A DNA stretch of 8,599 nucleotides from an uncultured Pseudorhodobacter sp. GTDB taxonomy: Bacteria; Pseudomonadota; Alphaproteobacteria; Rhodobacterales; Rhodobacteraceae. Numbering within the stretch: the stretch's first letter is position 1; the number at the start of each line of letters is the position of its first letter. Position numbers and translations under genes: made by a program. This document shows, piece after piece, positions 1 through 4,738 of the stretch. The stretch covers positions 1-8,599 of the forward strand of contig CAMFIX010000110.1 in assembly GCA_945952425.1 (NCBI GenBank). Reading direction: 5' to 3'. Below the pieces are notes generated by a model, which was given only the letters and a program-made list of their open reading frames with translations, ran no database searches and was not told the origin of the DNA.

Positions 1-28
1 GGTATGGCCGGACGGCCGCGCTGCGCCC

Positions 29-57
29 CATCTAAGCGAAGCCCCGCCAAAAGTCAA
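29..57 (-). promoter_or_regulatory. Candidate sigma-70-type promoter facing left
   Basis: Read on the minus strand, TTGACT (57-52) is followed after exactly 17 nt by TAGATG (34-29). The first hexamer matches TTGACA at five of six positions. The second keeps T1, A2 and A4 of TATAAT, which is common in GC-rich alphaproteobacteria. Transcription would start near position 22 and run out of the window, so the gene it serves is not visible. It lies about 60 bp beyond the hemJ stop on the same strand, so the next gene could have its own promoter. rho or hemE would be plausible neighbours from related genomes, but that is inference. Confidence 0.5.
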
Positions 58-115
58 CGCAACCCGATCCACGCCACCCAAACCCCCGTAGGTCGGGGCC
101 TGCCCCAACTCTCCC

Positions 116-577
116 TCAAAACTTCACGATCACCGAAGCGACGATCAACACCATCAACACCGTCGGCAGCTCGTTCATCATCCGGTAGCCCCGCCCCGTC
201 ACGCTATTGGTCCCCGCGACGAAATCCTTCCGCCGCCAGCCCAGCCAATGCTGAAACCAGGTCATGGCCAGAACCGAACCCGCCTTCGTCCAGGGCCAGA
301 CCATCCCCCAATCCACCACCCCCGGCGTAAAGACCAAACACAGCCCAAAGCCCCAGGCCCCCACCGAGGCGGGCCCGATGATCCCCCGCAGCAACCTCCG
401 CTCCATGGTCTGAAACATGGCGTCGGTCTTCGAGCCCGCCTCGACCTGCTCGACATGGTAGACGTAAAGCCGCGGCAGATAGAACAGCCCCGCCATCCAG
501 GCGATCACGCTGACCACATGCCCCGCCTTGATCCACCAATACCAGTCCTGCAAAAACCCCGTGACAGCCTCGATCAT
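116..577 (-). CDS. hemJ: Protoporphyrinogen oxidase HemJ (CopD-like membrane protein)
   Basis: HemJ is the integral inner-membrane enzyme that oxidises protoporphyrinogen IX to protoporphyrin IX, the penultimate step of heme synthesis, in many alphaproteobacteria and cyanobacteria. The 153-aa product has about four hydrophobic segments. Family hallmarks are His20 in WWIKAGH, the block GLFYLPRLYVYH (30-41), RRLLRGIIGPA (60-70), the WLGWRRKDF stretch (111-119) and a C-terminal RMMNELPTVL helix ending at VKF. An open frame extends upstream to 733, but the extra 52 residues come from the origin-like region and look nothing like HemJ. I therefore start at the ATG at 577, which has a purine-rich leader (AGAGGGG) ahead of it. 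It runs leftward, divergent from maf across the proposed oriC. Confidence 0.93.
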   Translation of the reverse strand: MIEAVTGFLQDWYWWIKAGHVVSVIAWMAGLFYLPRLYVYHVEQVEAGSKTDAMFQTMERRLLRGIIGPASVGAWGFGLCLVFTPGVVDWGMVWPWTKAGSVLAMTWFQHWLGWRRKDFVAGTNSVTGRGYRMMNELPTVLMVLIVASVIVKF

Positions 578-588
578 CCCAGCCCCTC

Positions 589-632
589 TTCTCTTTAGAG
601 AGAAAGATAAAGAAAGGATGATGATAGTAATA
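589..632. other. AT-rich tract, candidate DNA unwinding element
   Basis: Only 12 of 44 bases are G or C, in a window otherwise well above 60% GC. The + strand is strongly purine-biased (AGAGAGAAAGATAAAGAAAGG) and then becomes GATGATGATAGTAATAG. At its left edge a short inverted repeat, TTCTCT-TTAG-AGAGAA (589-604), lies just upstream of the hemJ ribosome-binding region. Such AT-rich tracts next to DnaA boxes are where initiator proteins open the duplex. That role is inferred here. Confidence 0.55.
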
Positions 633-672
633 GCCCCTGTGGGCATCGGGATTTCCCATCCCGTCCCCGCAG

Positions 673-681
673 TTTTCCACA
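673..681 (+). promoter_or_regulatory. DnaA box (exact TTWTNCACA match)
   Basis: TTTTCCACA matches the relaxed consensus TTWTNCACA at every position and is the best DnaA box in the gap. Together with the minus-strand box at 692-700 it forms a head-to-head pair: TCCACAG (676-682), eight bases, CTGTGGA (691-697). Confidence 0.7.
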
Positions 682-691
682 GCCCGAACCC

Positions 692-700
692 TGTGGACGA
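692..700 (-). promoter_or_regulatory. DnaA-box-like site, minus strand
   Basis: Read on the minus strand the site is TCGTCCACA, two mismatches from TTATNCACA with the CCACA core kept. It forms the inverted partner of the box at 673-681. A GANTC site (699-703) overlaps its edge, so methylation could affect binding. That last point is inference. Confidence 0.5.
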
Positions 701-727
701 CTCGGGCGCCTTCCCCGCAAGCCTCCC

Positions 728-740
728 TGTCAATTCCTTA
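728..740 (+). promoter_or_regulatory. IHF-like site overlapping the CtrA box
   Basis: TGTCAATTCCTTA fits the IHF consensus WATCAANNNNTTR at all fixed positions except the second (G for A). It shares bases 738-740 with the CtrA box. A dual IHF/CtrA site is known inside the Caulobacter origin, which makes this overlap worth noting. The IHF consensus is loose, so the match alone is weak evidence. Confidence 0.4.
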
Positions 741-752
741 AGATTTCGTTAA
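738..752. promoter_or_regulatory. CtrA box, perfect TTAA-N7-TTAA
   Basis: TTAAGATTTCGTTAA consists of two TTAA half-sites exactly seven bases apart, the full consensus for the response regulator CtrA. It lies in a small AT-rich island (731-756, 8 G/C of 26). In Caulobacter, CtrA binds such sites in the origin and blocks initiation in swarmer cells. In Rhodobacterales, CtrA is known mainly for control of motility, gene transfer agents and related traits. Here it could act on replication, on hemJ or maf transcription, or both. Confidence 0.65.
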
Positions 753-793
753 TCTGCAGGCCGCAACGGCGCGCTTCCTTCCACAGCCGCTTT

Positions 794-836
794 TCCCCAA
801 GCCACCTCGCGCCCCGTCCTCCCCAAGCCGCCTCGC
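794..836 (+). repeat. 17-bp direct repeat pair in the origin region
   Basis: TCCCCAAGCCACCTCGC at 794-810 recurs as TCCCCAAGCCGCCTCGC at 820-836: 16 of 17 bases are identical with an offset of 26 bp. The copies lie between the CtrA box and the DnaA box at 840-848. The sequence is not a DnaA box; I do not recognise a known binding protein for it. Confidence 0.6.
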
Positions 837-839
837 CCG

Positions 840-848
840 CTTTCCACA
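840..848 (+). promoter_or_regulatory. DnaA box, one mismatch
   Basis: CTTTCCACA differs from TTWTNCACA only at the first base. It follows directly after the second copy of the 17-bp repeat and lies about 120 bp upstream of the maf start. Confidence 0.5.
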
Positions 849-951
849 TGGGGACACTCTCTTTTCGTTCCCCTCCCCTTCCGCCCCGATTTCCACGCCC
901 TGCCCGCATCCCTCTTCCCCCGGCCGGAACAAAGCGGCATTTTGCGACGAC

Positions 952-960
952 TTACCCACA
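952..960 (+). promoter_or_regulatory. DnaA box, one mismatch, abutting the maf ribosome-binding site
   Basis: TTACCCACA has one mismatch to TTATNCACA (C at position four). Its last base is the first base of the AGGTGA ribosome-binding sequence (960-965) of maf, so DnaA bound here would sit on the very start of the maf-aroE-coaE-dnaQ operon. Confidence 0.5.
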
Positions 961-968
961 GGTGACCC

Positions 969-1559
969 ATGCTCCTCCTCGCCTCGCAAAGCCAGATCCG
1001 CCTGACCCTCCTGCAAAACGCCGGCGTCGAGGTCACCGCCCATCCCGCCCCTATCGACGAGGACACGCTCCGCGAAAGCCTCCAGGCCGAGGGCGCCACG
1101 CCCCGCGACATCGCCGACGCCCTCGCCGAAGCCAAAGCCCTGAAACTCGCGCAAAAACACCCCGAGGCGCTCATCCTCGGCTGCGACCAGGTGCTGGCCC
1201 TCAAGGACCGCATCTTCGCCAAACCCGCCACGCCCGAGGAGGCCCGCGCCCAGCTCCAAACCCTCACCGGCCAGACCCACCAGCTCCTCTCCGCCGCGGT
1301 GCTGTATCACGATTCCAAGCCGATCTGGCGGCATGTCGGGGTCGCGCGGATGACGATGGCCACCCCAACCCCCGCCTACCTGGACGGCTATGTTGCCCGC
1401 AACTGGCCCGCGATTTCCCATTCCGTCGGGGCTTATCAACTGGAATCCGAGGGCATCCGGCTTTTCAGCCAGATCGAAGGCGATTACTTTACCGTCCTGG
1501 GCCTGCCACTCCTGCCGCTTTTGACTTACCTGTCCTTGCGAGGTTTCATCCCGTCGTGA
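969..1559 (+). CDS. maf: Maf-family nucleotide pyrophosphatase
   Basis: Maf proteins hydrolyse non-canonical or modified nucleoside triphosphates (for example m7GTP, dTTP/UTP or pseudo-UTP, depending on subfamily) to the monophosphate and pyrophosphate in the cytoplasm. The 196-aa product has the N-terminal LLLASQSQIR block (2-11), TAHPAPIDED (23-32), LILGCDQVL (69-76) whose Asp73 is the probable catalytic base, and the C-terminal SVGAYQLESEGIRLFSQIEGDYFTVLGLPLLPL region (split at 152-184), all in family order. The usual SPRR motif near the N terminus is replaced by SQIR. The subfamily, hence substrate, cannot be fixed by eye. The ATG at 969 follows AGGTGA. It is the first gene of a tight operon, and its TGA overlaps the aroE GTG. 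Leu codons lean to CTC more than in downstream genes. Confidence 0.92.
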   Translation: MLLLASQSQIRLTLLQNAGVEVTAHPAPIDEDTLRESLQAEGATPRDIADALAEAKALKLAQKHPEALILGCDQVLALKDRIFAKPATPEEARAQLQTLTGQTHQLLSAAVLYHDSKPIWRHVGVARMTMATPTPAYLDGYVARNWPAISHSVGAYQLESEGIRLFSQIEGDYFTVLGLPLLPLLTYLSLRGFIPS

Positions 1560-2410
1560 CCGACCCGTCCAAAACAGAGCTGCCCCGCATCCCGCTCGCC
1601 GGCGTCATAGGCCATCCCATCGCCCACAGCCGCTCGCCCGCGCTGCACGGCCACTGGCTGAAACGCTATGGCATCAAGGGCCATTACGTGCCGATGGACA
1701 TCGCCCCGCAAGACCTGAAAGAGGCGCTGCATATGCTGCCGCGCCTCGGTTTCGTCGGCATCAATGTCACGATCCCGCACAAGGAAACCATCCTGCAGCT
1801 GGCCGATGTGGTGACCGACCGCGCCGCGCTGATCGGTGCCGCCAACACGTTGATTTTCCGCAAGGATGGCAAGATCCACGCCGACAACACCGATGGCGCG
1901 GGCTTCATGGCCAACCTGCGCCAACATGCCCCCCAATGGGTTCCTCAAGCCGGTCCCGTCGCGCTTTTCGGGGCCGGAGGTGCCGCCCGTGCCGTCGCCG
2001 CCGCCCTGATCGAGGTCGGCGTCCCCGAGATCCGCATCGCCAACCGCACCCGCCTGCGCGCCGAGACGTTGCGCCACGACCTCGGCGCCAAGCTGACCGT
2101 CTACGACTGGGTCCATGCTGGCGACATGCTACAGGGCGCCAGCCTCGTCATCAACTCCACCTCGCTCGGCATGACCGGCAAGCCCGACCTCCGCCTGCCG
2201 CTCGACCAGCTGGAGCGCGGGACGGTGGCCACCGATCTCGTCTATACGCCGCTGATGACCTCTTTCCTGATCGAGGCGGAAGAGCGCGGCGCCCAGGTCG
2301 TCGATGGGCTTGGCATGCTTTTGCACCAGGCTGCCCCGGGCTTCGAGCGCTGGTTTGGCAAGCGGCCCGAGGTCGATGCCGCCCTGCGCGAGGCGGTTCT
2401 GCGCGCATGA
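1556..2410 (+). CDS. aroE: Shikimate dehydrogenase (NADP+)
   Basis: AroE reduces 3-dehydroshikimate to shikimate with NADPH in the pathway to aromatic amino acids. With a GTG start at 1556 (sharing GTGA with the maf stop) the product has 284 aa, normal for the family. The N-terminal substrate domain has SRSP (25-28), NVTIPHK with catalytic Lys76, and NTDG with catalytic Asp113. The nucleotide-binding domain has GAGGAAR (139-145) and NRT (163-165), the pattern of NADP-preferring enzymes. The C-terminal GLGMLLHQA block is present. The same frame is open upstream to 848, but there it reads through maf in another frame, so the longer version is rejected. An AGG lies 12 nt ahead of the GTG; translation may also be coupled to maf termination. 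Confidence 0.95.
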   Translation: MTDPSKTELPRIPLAGVIGHPIAHSRSPALHGHWLKRYGIKGHYVPMDIAPQDLKEALHMLPRLGFVGINVTIPHKETILQLADVVTDRAALIGAANTLIFRKDGKIHADNTDGAGFMANLRQHAPQWVPQAGPVALFGAGGAARAVAAALIEVGVPEIRIANRTRLRAETLRHDLGAKLTVYDWVHAGDMLQGASLVINSTSLGMTGKPDLRLPLDQLERGTVATDLVYTPLMTSFLIEAEERGAQVVDGLGMLLHQAAPGFERWFGKRPEVDAALREAVLRA

Positions 2411-2985
2411 CCTTCCGGCTTGGCCTCACTGGCTCCATCGGCATGGGGAAATCCACCACCGCCGGGTTCTTCACCGAGGCCGGTATCCCCGTCTGGGATG
2501 CCGATGCCGCGGTCCACAGGCTTTACCGGGGCGCCGCCGTGGCGCCCCTGCAGGCGCTGTTCCCCAGCCTCACCGGCCACGAGATCGACCGTGGCCAGCT
2601 GCGCCAGATCATCGCGGCAGACCCCACCGCCCTGCCCCGGATCGAAGCCGTGGTTCACCCGCTGGTCTGGGCGGACCGGACTGATTTTCTGCGAAAATCC
2701 GTCTCTGACATCGCGGTTTTCGACATTCCGCTGCTGTTCGAAAAGGGCACCGAGGCCGAGATGGACGCCACCCTTCTCGTCACCGCCCCCGCTTCCCTGC
2801 AGCGCCAGCGCGTCCTCTCGCGCGGCACCATGTCCGAGGCCGACCTTGCCCGCATCCTCGCCCGCCAGATGCCCGACGCCGACAAGCGGCGCCTGGCCAC
2901 CCATATCGTCGAAACCCTCGACCTCGCCTCGACCCGCGCCTATGTTCAGGCCCTGATCGCCCATATCCGGAACCGCCATGCGTGA
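2407..2985 (+). CDS. coaE: Dephospho-CoA kinase
   Basis: CoaE phosphorylates the 3'-hydroxyl of dephospho-CoA, the last step of coenzyme A synthesis. The 192-aa protein opens with MTFRLGLTGSIGMGKST, a Walker A loop (GSIGMGKST, 9-17). It continues with WDADAAVH (30-37; Asp31 and Asp33 expected to contact substrate and metal), the VVHPLV motif (82-87) and DIPLLFE (106-112), then the typical Arg-rich lid region and RQMPDADKRRLA. The ATG overlaps the aroE stop in an ATGA, and its last codons overlap dnaQ by 8 bp, so translational coupling on both sides is likely. An open frame further upstream (from 1936) is a shadow of aroE. Confidence 0.95.
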   Translation: MTFRLGLTGSIGMGKSTTAGFFTEAGIPVWDADAAVHRLYRGAAVAPLQALFPSLTGHEIDRGQLRQIIAADPTALPRIEAVVHPLVWADRTDFLRKSVSDIAVFDIPLLFEKGTEAEMDATLLVTAPASLQRQRVLSRGTMSEADLARILARQMPDADKRRLATHIVETLDLASTRAYVQALIAHIRNRHA

Positions 2986-3667
2986 AATCGTCCTCGATAC
3001 CGAAACCACCGGCTTCGAGCCTTCCGAAGGCGACCGCATCGTCGAAATCGGCGCGGTGGAGCTGGTGAACCACATGCCCACCGGCCGGACCTATCACCAA
3101 TACATCAACCCCGAACGCGCCATGCCCGCCGAGGCTTTCGCCGTTCACGGCCTGGGCGACGACTTCCTGCGCGACAAGCCGGTGTTCAAATCGGTGGCCC
3201 GCGCCTTTCTGGACTTCATCGGCGAGGCGCAGCTCATCATCCACAACGCCGCCTTCGACATGAAATTCCTGAATGCCGAGCTCGATTGGGTCGGCCTGCC
3301 GAAACTGCCGATGAGCCGGGCGACCGATACCGTTGCCATGGCGCGCCAGAAATTCCCCGGCGCCCCGGCCTCGCTGGATGCGCTTTGCCGCCGTTTCGGC
3401 GTTGACAATTCGGGGCGCGAGAAGCACGGCGCGCTGCTGGACAGCGAACTTCTGGCCGAGGTCTATCTGGAGCTGATCGGCGGTCGGCAACCCGACTTCG
3501 GCCTTTCGACGGCGGCGAACCCCAGCGGGCCCCGCGTGACCCAAGCCACCCGCGTTGGCCCGCGCCCGACCCCGCTGCCCCCGCGCCTGACCGAAGAAGA
3601 AGCCGCCGCCCACCAGGCCTTTACCGCCAAGATGGGCGAAGCCGCGCTCTGGTTGAAACGGCAATGA
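2978..3667 (+). CDS. dnaQ: DNA polymerase III epsilon subunit (3'-5' proofreading exonuclease)
   Basis: DnaQ removes misincorporated nucleotides during replication as part of the polymerase III core. The 229-aa product has all three exonuclease motifs of the DEDDh class: DTET (Asp7, Glu9), HNAAFD (Asp94), and KHGALLD with His150 and Asp155. These match E. coli D12, E14, D103, H162 and D167 in order and spacing. After the exonuclease domain (about 1-168), QPDFGL (171-176) lies where the E. coli protein carries its sliding-clamp motif; equating the two is inference. A Pro-rich linker and a C-terminal helix (about 205-229) follow, probably the tether to the polymerase subunit. It is the last gene of the operon and ends 48 bp from the convergent secB stop. 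Confidence 0.95.
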   Translation: MREIVLDTETTGFEPSEGDRIVEIGAVELVNHMPTGRTYHQYINPERAMPAEAFAVHGLGDDFLRDKPVFKSVARAFLDFIGEAQLIIHNAAFDMKFLNAELDWVGLPKLPMSRATDTVAMARQKFPGAPASLDALCRRFGVDNSGREKHGALLDSELLAEVYLELIGGRQPDFGLSTAANPSGPRVTQATRVGPRPTPLPPRLTEEEAAAHQAFTAKMGEAALWLKRQ

Positions 3668-3697
3668 AAAACCCCGCCTCCGCGGACGGAGACGGGG
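3667..3697 (-). terminator. Intrinsic terminator of fxsA-secB
   Basis: On the minus strand, CCCCGTCTCCG (3697-3687) pairs with CGGAGGCGGGG (3682-3672) across a four-base TCCG loop and is followed at once by TTTTT (3671-3667). Transcribed leftward, the single non-Watson-Crick pair is G-U, so the RNA stem is continuous over 11 pairs. Transcribed rightward the same pair is an A-C mismatch and no U-run follows, so the element looks built for secB rather than dnaQ. It ends at the last base of dnaQ. Confidence 0.85.
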
Positions 3698-3715
3698 CGC
3701 ATTGCGAAGCCGGCT

Positions 3716-4189
3716 TCAGTTGACCTGCGCGGCCTGACGACGGGCGATTTCCTGCCGATACAGGGCCAGGAAGTCGACATTGTCGATGTTCAGGGGCGGA
3801 AAGCCGCCGTCATGCGTGACGTCCGAGATGATCCGGCGGATATAGGGAAACATCAGCCGCGGGCATTCGATCAGCAGGAACGGGTGCAGCTGCTCTTGCG
3901 GCACGCCCTCGATCAGGAAGATGCCGCCGTAATCCAGCTCGCACAGGAACAAAGTGTCGCCATTGGCCTTGTTGACCGAGTTCACCTTGAACTTCGCGGT
4001 CACTTCATAGGTGTTCGGCTGGCTGCGCGCCTTGGCGTCCAGGTTGACGCCGACCTGCACCTCGGGCTGCATCTCGGTGCCCGACAGGCCTTTCAGCGCC
4101 ACGTTGTTTTCAAAAGACAGGTCGCGAATGAATTGCGCCAGAACCTGCATCTTCACCTGCGGCTGAGCCGCGCCGTTTTCCTCGGTCAT
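3716..4189 (-). CDS. secB: Protein-export chaperone SecB
   Basis: SecB is a cytosolic homotetrameric chaperone that keeps preproteins unfolded and delivers them to SecA for export. The 157-aa product carries family blocks QFIRDLSFEN (19-28), FKVNSVNKANGDTLFLCELDYGGIF (split over 67-91) and IECPRLMFPYIRRI followed by SDVTHDGGFPPLNIDNVDF (108-140). The start is the ATG at 4189 because a strong GGAGGG (4199-4194) precedes it by four bases; a TTG at 4201 in the same frame would lie upstream of that site. It lies 38 bp downstream of fxsA on the same strand and ends in a palindrome (GAAGCCGGCTTC, 3706-3717) just before the terminator. Confidence 0.95.
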   Translation of the reverse strand: MTEENGAAQPQVKMQVLAQFIRDLSFENNVALKGLSGTEMQPEVQVGVNLDAKARSQPNTYEVTAKFKVNSVNKANGDTLFLCELDYGGIFLIEGVPQEQLHPFLLIECPRLMFPYIRRIISDVTHDGGFPPLNIDNVDFLALYRQEIARRQAAQVN

Positions 4190-4203
4190 GAGACCCTCCA
4201 AAA

Positions 4204-4216
4204 GACTGCGACAGTC
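4204..4216 (-). other. Small hairpin between fxsA and secB
   Basis: GACTG-TCG-CAGTC on the minus strand gives a five-pair stem with a three-base loop, followed by TTTT (4203-4200) just before the secB ribosome-binding site. It is too short for an efficient terminator but could lower read-through from fxsA or shape secB translation. The chance of a random match is appreciable. Confidence 0.3.
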
Positions 4217-4227
4217 CTAGCAGGGCG

Positions 4228-4644
4228 TCAGTCTCTGGTCCATCCCGAAGGCTTGTGCAGGCGCACCGCCTCGATCTCGATGGCCTCGCCGTCGATGATG
4301 TCGGGCACCTGCACCTGGAAGCGCGCTGCCAGCCGCGCGATCACCACCTCGCGCACGCCGGGCACCAACAGGCAAAGCCCGATCGCATCGGTCAGAAACC
4401 CCGGCAGGATCAGCAGCACCCCCGCCAGCATCCGCAAGACGCCATGCGCTAGCGGCCCGACCAGATCTTCGCGCCGCATGGGCCCGAAGCTTTGCCCGCG
4501 CAGCACCGCCACGCCCAAAATCCCGCTGCCCAGCACGACCCCCCAGGTCGCCCAGACCCCGATGGCCCCGCCGATCACCACGAACAGCCCGATTTCCACC
4601 AGCGACCAGGCCAAAAGCCCCAAGATCACGCGCATTTTGCCCAT
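4228..4644 (-). CDS. fxsA: FxsA family membrane protein
   Basis: This is a small inner-membrane protein of the FxsA family. In E. coli, overproduced FxsA relieves phage T7 exclusion by the F plasmid; its normal role is unknown. The 138-aa product has hydrophobic segments at about 7-25, 30-48 and 70-97. It has family features: Glu17 in the first segment, Leu-Arg-Gly-Gln (48-51; LVRNQ in E. coli) after the second, and LLILPGFLTDAIGL (77-90). A hydrophilic tail of about 35 residues follows. ATG codons at 4644 and 4635 are both possible; GGG bases lie better placed ahead of 4635, so the first three residues are uncertain. It is transcribed with secB and divergent from timA. Confidence 0.85.
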   Translation of the reverse strand: MGKMRVILGLLAWSLVEIGLFVVIGGAIGVWATWGVVLGSGILGVAVLRGQSFGPMRREDLVGPLAHGVLRMLAGVLLILPGFLTDAIGLCLLVPGVREVVIARLAARFQVQVPDIIDGEAIEIEAVRLHKPSGWTRD

Positions 4645-4738
4645 CCCGTAAAAAGCCGAGGCCCCGATGGTGGACGAACGTCCCCCCAGCCCTTACATAG
4701 GCAGCACAATCGGCCTCCGCCATAGCCATGGGTAACGC
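4645..4738. promoter_or_regulatory. Divergent fxsA/timA intergenic region
   Basis: These 94 bp separate divergent genes and must carry, or lie close to, both promoters. I could not pick a convincing -35/-10 pair for either direction. TATGTA (minus strand, near 4700) is a possible -10 for fxsA without a matching -35. Confidence 0.35.

Larger units (their letters stand above)
578..968. other. oriC: Probable chromosomal replication origin (oriC)
   Basis: This 391-bp gap between divergent hemJ and maf has no credible gene; open frames across it give low-complexity Arg/Pro-rich or shadow products. It holds an AT-rich tract (589-632, about 73% AT by count), one exact DnaA box match (673-681), two boxes with a single mismatch (840-848, 952-960) and several weaker ones (692-700 on the minus strand, 777-785, 791-799, 889-897). 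It also holds a perfect CtrA box (738-752) with an overlapping IHF-like site, and a 17-bp direct repeat. One GANTC site (GACTC, 699-703), the target of the CcrM-type methylase, sits next to a DnaA box. In Caulobacter the origin lies between hemE and a cluster that includes maf, aroE, coaE, dnaQ and secB, so the position fits. Origin activity itself is inferred from these motifs and from synteny. Confidence 0.75.

Noticed and set aside
1..31. Start of a leftward gene at the ATG at position 31
   Set aside because: Only ten codons are visible, there is no ribosome-binding sequence, and the ATG lies within the -10 element of the candidate promoter.
91..108. GGGG-CCTG-CCCC palindrome after hemJ as a terminator
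   Set aside because: Only four pairs and no following U-run on the minus strand; too weak to call.
578..733. N-terminal extension of hemJ to an upstream start at 733
   Set aside because: The extra 52 residues have no HemJ features and fall in the AT-rich and DnaA-box region; the ATG at 577 gives the normal family N terminus and length.
791..799. TTTTCCCCA as a DnaA box
   Set aside because: One mismatch overall, but it hits the CACA core that is usually required; kept only as a weak mention.
889..897. ATTTCCACG as a DnaA box
   Set aside because: Two mismatches including the last core base; listed only as weak support for the cluster.
738..1439. Long minus-strand open frame opposite maf (233 aa)
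   Set aside because: Gly/Glu-rich shadow of a high-GC coding region; maf on the + strand has clear family motifs.
848..1555. Long N-terminal extension of aroE
   Set aside because: It reads through maf in a different frame and is Arg/Pro-rich low complexity; AroE homology begins right after the GTG at 1556.
2780..3664. 294-aa minus-strand open frame opposite dnaQ
   Set aside because: Shadow frame; DnaQ on the + strand has all five catalytic residues.
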